A DNA stretch of 33,590 bases from Cristatella mucedo (taxonomy: Eukaryota; Bryozoa; Phylactolaemata; Cristatellidae), in the NCBI GenBank assembly GCA_009760855.2, contig WPIO01000514.1:1-33590 (forward strand), given 5' to 3'. A program made the translations under genes and the position numbers. This document shows, one piece after another, positions 31,775 to 33,590 of the stretch (the first letter of the stretch is position 1; each line of letters opens with the position of its first letter). The notes under the pieces are model-generated. The model worked only from the letters and a program-made list of their open reading frames with translations, was not told the origin of the DNA and did no database searches.

Positions 31775-31935
31775 CGCCGACTCCTGATCCTTTCCTCCTT
31801 CATTTCCTTCCCTTCCTTCATTTCCTTCCTTTCCTCCCCTTCCTTCCTGATCCTTTCTTCCCTCCTTTTCTTCCCTTCTTTCCGATACTTCCCTCCTTCC
31901 TTTCCTTCCCTTCCTTCTCGATCCTTTTTCTGCGT
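31775..31935. repeat. pyrimidine-rich TTCC/TCCT tract
   Basis: About 160 bp almost only C and T on the plus strand (CCTTCATTTCCTTCC repeats). Confidence 0.85.
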
Positions 31936-32045
31936 TCTTCTGCATTTATTTCATTTGCTGTGCTGCAGCATTCAGAGTCGCAGAGACACTTAAAACTTTG
32001 GCTTCTGCATATTGGTGCCTATTGGCATCCGCCCTCTAGCGTGGC

Positions 32046-32112
32046 AGAGTGAAGAAAACTTCGCCTGCAGTGAAATTCGAACCCGCCCATCTCGACCATG
32101 ATCGTGCTTAGG
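32046..32112 (-). other. tRNA-like B-box sequence, degenerate
   Basis: Minus strand contains GGCGGGTTCGAATTTC (B-box-like) preceded by GCCCTAAGCACGATCATGG. It resembles the tRNA-like element at 9196-9266 but has no matching acceptor ends. Confidence 0.25.
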
Positions 32113-32188
32113 GCAACCGTCAATACTCCAAGCCTCTCACGTGTGGTGCTTTCGTTTCTCTCGATCGCCGAGAGACCGGAAGACGCAG

Positions 32189-32229
<41 letters not shown>

Positions 32230-33372
32230 CAGCCCAAGTGACCCCGGGCAGACAGGCCAGGGCGCTCTTCCCTACGCCAGACGGGGAGGCGGCGATGCAC
32301 CGGATGAGCCAGCCGTTCCGACTCGAGCTCGAGAATCTGCTTAACAGGCAGTGAATTTAGCGACGGCCGCGGCGCCCTGCTAAATTACCAGGCCGTCTCA
32401 CGGCTTCTCGAGCCTGTCGAGCGCGACGAGCTAAAAGCACGCGTCGGCCAGCCAACAGTTACTCGGCGTCGGTTGCTGGGATGGAGCGCTCGGGCGGGCA
32501 TCCACCGCTTGGCGGTGAAAGCCCGTCGGCCCCGGGAGCGCACGTACTCAGTTGCGGCGGCCGAGGGGCGAAAACAAGCCCCAACAATAGACGGGGCCTT
32601 CGAACCTGACGCTCGCACCTGCCGAGCCCGGGCAGCGGATAACGGATAGCCGCGGCTTGCGATTAGCGCAGCCTGACAGCTCCCAGACAAGTTTTAATGG
32701 AGCGAATTTACTAGGCTCGGGGATCGGATAGCTAGCCTCGGCGTGCATCGGAAGCCGGTACTTTCCGCCAGTAGTTGGAAAGCGTGCCGCGACGTCAGAG
32801 GCGACATTCCAATTTCAGCCAAACGTGTCCAATGCAAGCGTGGCCACCGCCACTACCCGGCCTGGCCCCCGACCCTAAGCTGCCGAGGGAACGGGCCCAG
32901 CGCTAAACGGGCTAGCAGAGGTTTGCTGCAAGTATGGCCCTTTTTAAATGACAACTGTTCGTCTCGAGAAATACTCTTTCGAGTGCGAAGCGAGCGATAA
33001 CTAATCTGGTGCAGACGAAAAAATATTTGCAGCCGACTCAGCTCTTTGGTGACATTGCAAAAGTCGACGAGGCTTTTCCATTTTTCGGTCTGCTTTCGCT
33101 TCACTTAGCAGCTAGAAAATAAAGATGATGACAAGAAACGGAAGGAAAAAACTAGAAAAGAAAAGGAAAGAGAACATAAAACATGGAGGAAAAACTAGGA
33201 AAAAAAAACGAAGCGGTCGACTCGAAGTCCTTGCCCAACAGTGAACATAGCGAACATAGTAACATTGCAATAGCGACATGGCGAACGGGGACTAGCCCCT
33301 GTTTAGACGGATCACCGGGCGCCACCTGGTGCCGTCATCCGATAATCTGCTAACACAGCGGTTAGAGCTTAC
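32113..33372. other. non-coding or unrecognised; short (GA)n; GC-rich block
   Basis: (GA)n at 32188-32228. 32360-32660 is GC- and CpG-rich with open frames in several phases but no known motif. 33110-33210 is A-rich. One or more HIF-alpha PAS exons would be expected in 30456-33372, but none could be identified. Confidence 0.3.
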
Positions 33373-33508
33373 CAAATGCCTATGTCCACGTGGTGTCCCA
33401 GGTAGTCAGGGTTCTTGGAGGAAACCATTGCAGCACGAATATCGCTATCGGTTGCCATTACTAGCTTTACTCTCGATGTGAACAAACTCGAAGCGGAATT
33501 CTTCTCGG
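33373..33508 (-). CDS. candidate coding exon, possibly an upstream PAS exon of HIF-alpha
   Basis: Minus strand, 136 nt, acceptor AACGCCATCTTCAG, donor GGCATTTG|GTAAGC. In the frame open to the donor it reads SSLFTSRVKLVMATDSDIR then AAMVSSKNPDYLGHHVDIGI. VMxTD...S.N..YLG has the spacing of the first strands of a PAS-A fold, but the match is loose. A second frame, running from the window edge to about 33450, is also open and rich in G/C third positions (MQIEAGNAIFSREEFRFEFV), so which frame is used is unclear. An in-frame ATG with G at -3 and +4 at 33456-33458 could instead start a first exon. Confidence 0.33.
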
Positions 33509-33590
33509 CTGAAGATGGCGTTCCCTGCTTCGATCTGCATGGCACAGGCACGCCGGCCGGCCGCAAAGTGAATGTACGGCATCACACAGC

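Overview
The window is eukaryotic. There are no bacterial-style operons; coding signal comes as short open blocks bounded by consensus splice sites, separated by kilobases of non-coding DNA filled with non-LTR retrotransposon debris, a tRNA-derived SINE, a Tc1-type fragment, minisatellites and very long microsatellites. The encoded protein is a metazoan one (an animal oxygen-sensing factor), so an invertebrate animal genome is the best guess. I cannot name the phylum.

The main gene runs on the minus strand and I read it as a hypoxia-inducible factor alpha subunit (HIF-alpha, bHLH-PAS family). Reading minus strand 5' to 3', the exons are: 30308-30455 (second half of PAS-B), 27345-27703 (PAS-B exit plus the acidic segment matching the N-terminal oxygen-dependent degradation region), 23570-23638, 21016-21194 (carries A-P-Y-I-P-M, the core of the C-terminal prolyl-hydroxylation/VHL degron), 17132-17925 (long Ser/Pro/Gln-rich linker), 13122-13312, and a probable last exon 11115-11276 with its stop. 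Every neighbouring pair I could test is phase-compatible except 27345 to 23638, where at least one exon is still missing. An exon candidate at 33373-33508 may be an upstream PAS exon. The bHLH exons lie outside the window, and the exon for the first half of PAS-B was not found. If the model is right, the gene covers at least 19 kb of the window.

The notable biology is in the degrons. The C-terminal degron keeps A-P-Y-I-P-M, but both leucines of the LxxLAP motif are replaced (M and R). At the N-terminal degron position the flanking EDTxxLF block is kept, but LAP reads as L-P-S-P. The terminal exon has no clear counterpart of the asparagine hydroxylated by FIH.

Layout of the rest: 450-626 is one good minus-strand exon of an unrecognised gene downstream of HIF. 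3061-6790 is a cluster of CR1/L2-like LINE copies, including one that lacks the reverse transcriptase core and a nested insertion. 7640-7762 and 29458-29595 are two copies of a tRNA-derived SINE that ends in the LINE 3' tail. At least nine LINE tail copies with (ATT)n ends are scattered through the introns in both orientations. Tandem arrays sit at 2753-2880, 18376-18590, 21305-21600, 23990-24505, 28319-28440 and 31532-31655. Long simple repeats are (AT)n at 12225-12386, (GA)n at 15440-16180 and (GA)n/(GACA)n at 30555-30790. No CRISPR, rRNA or plus-strand protein gene could be supported.
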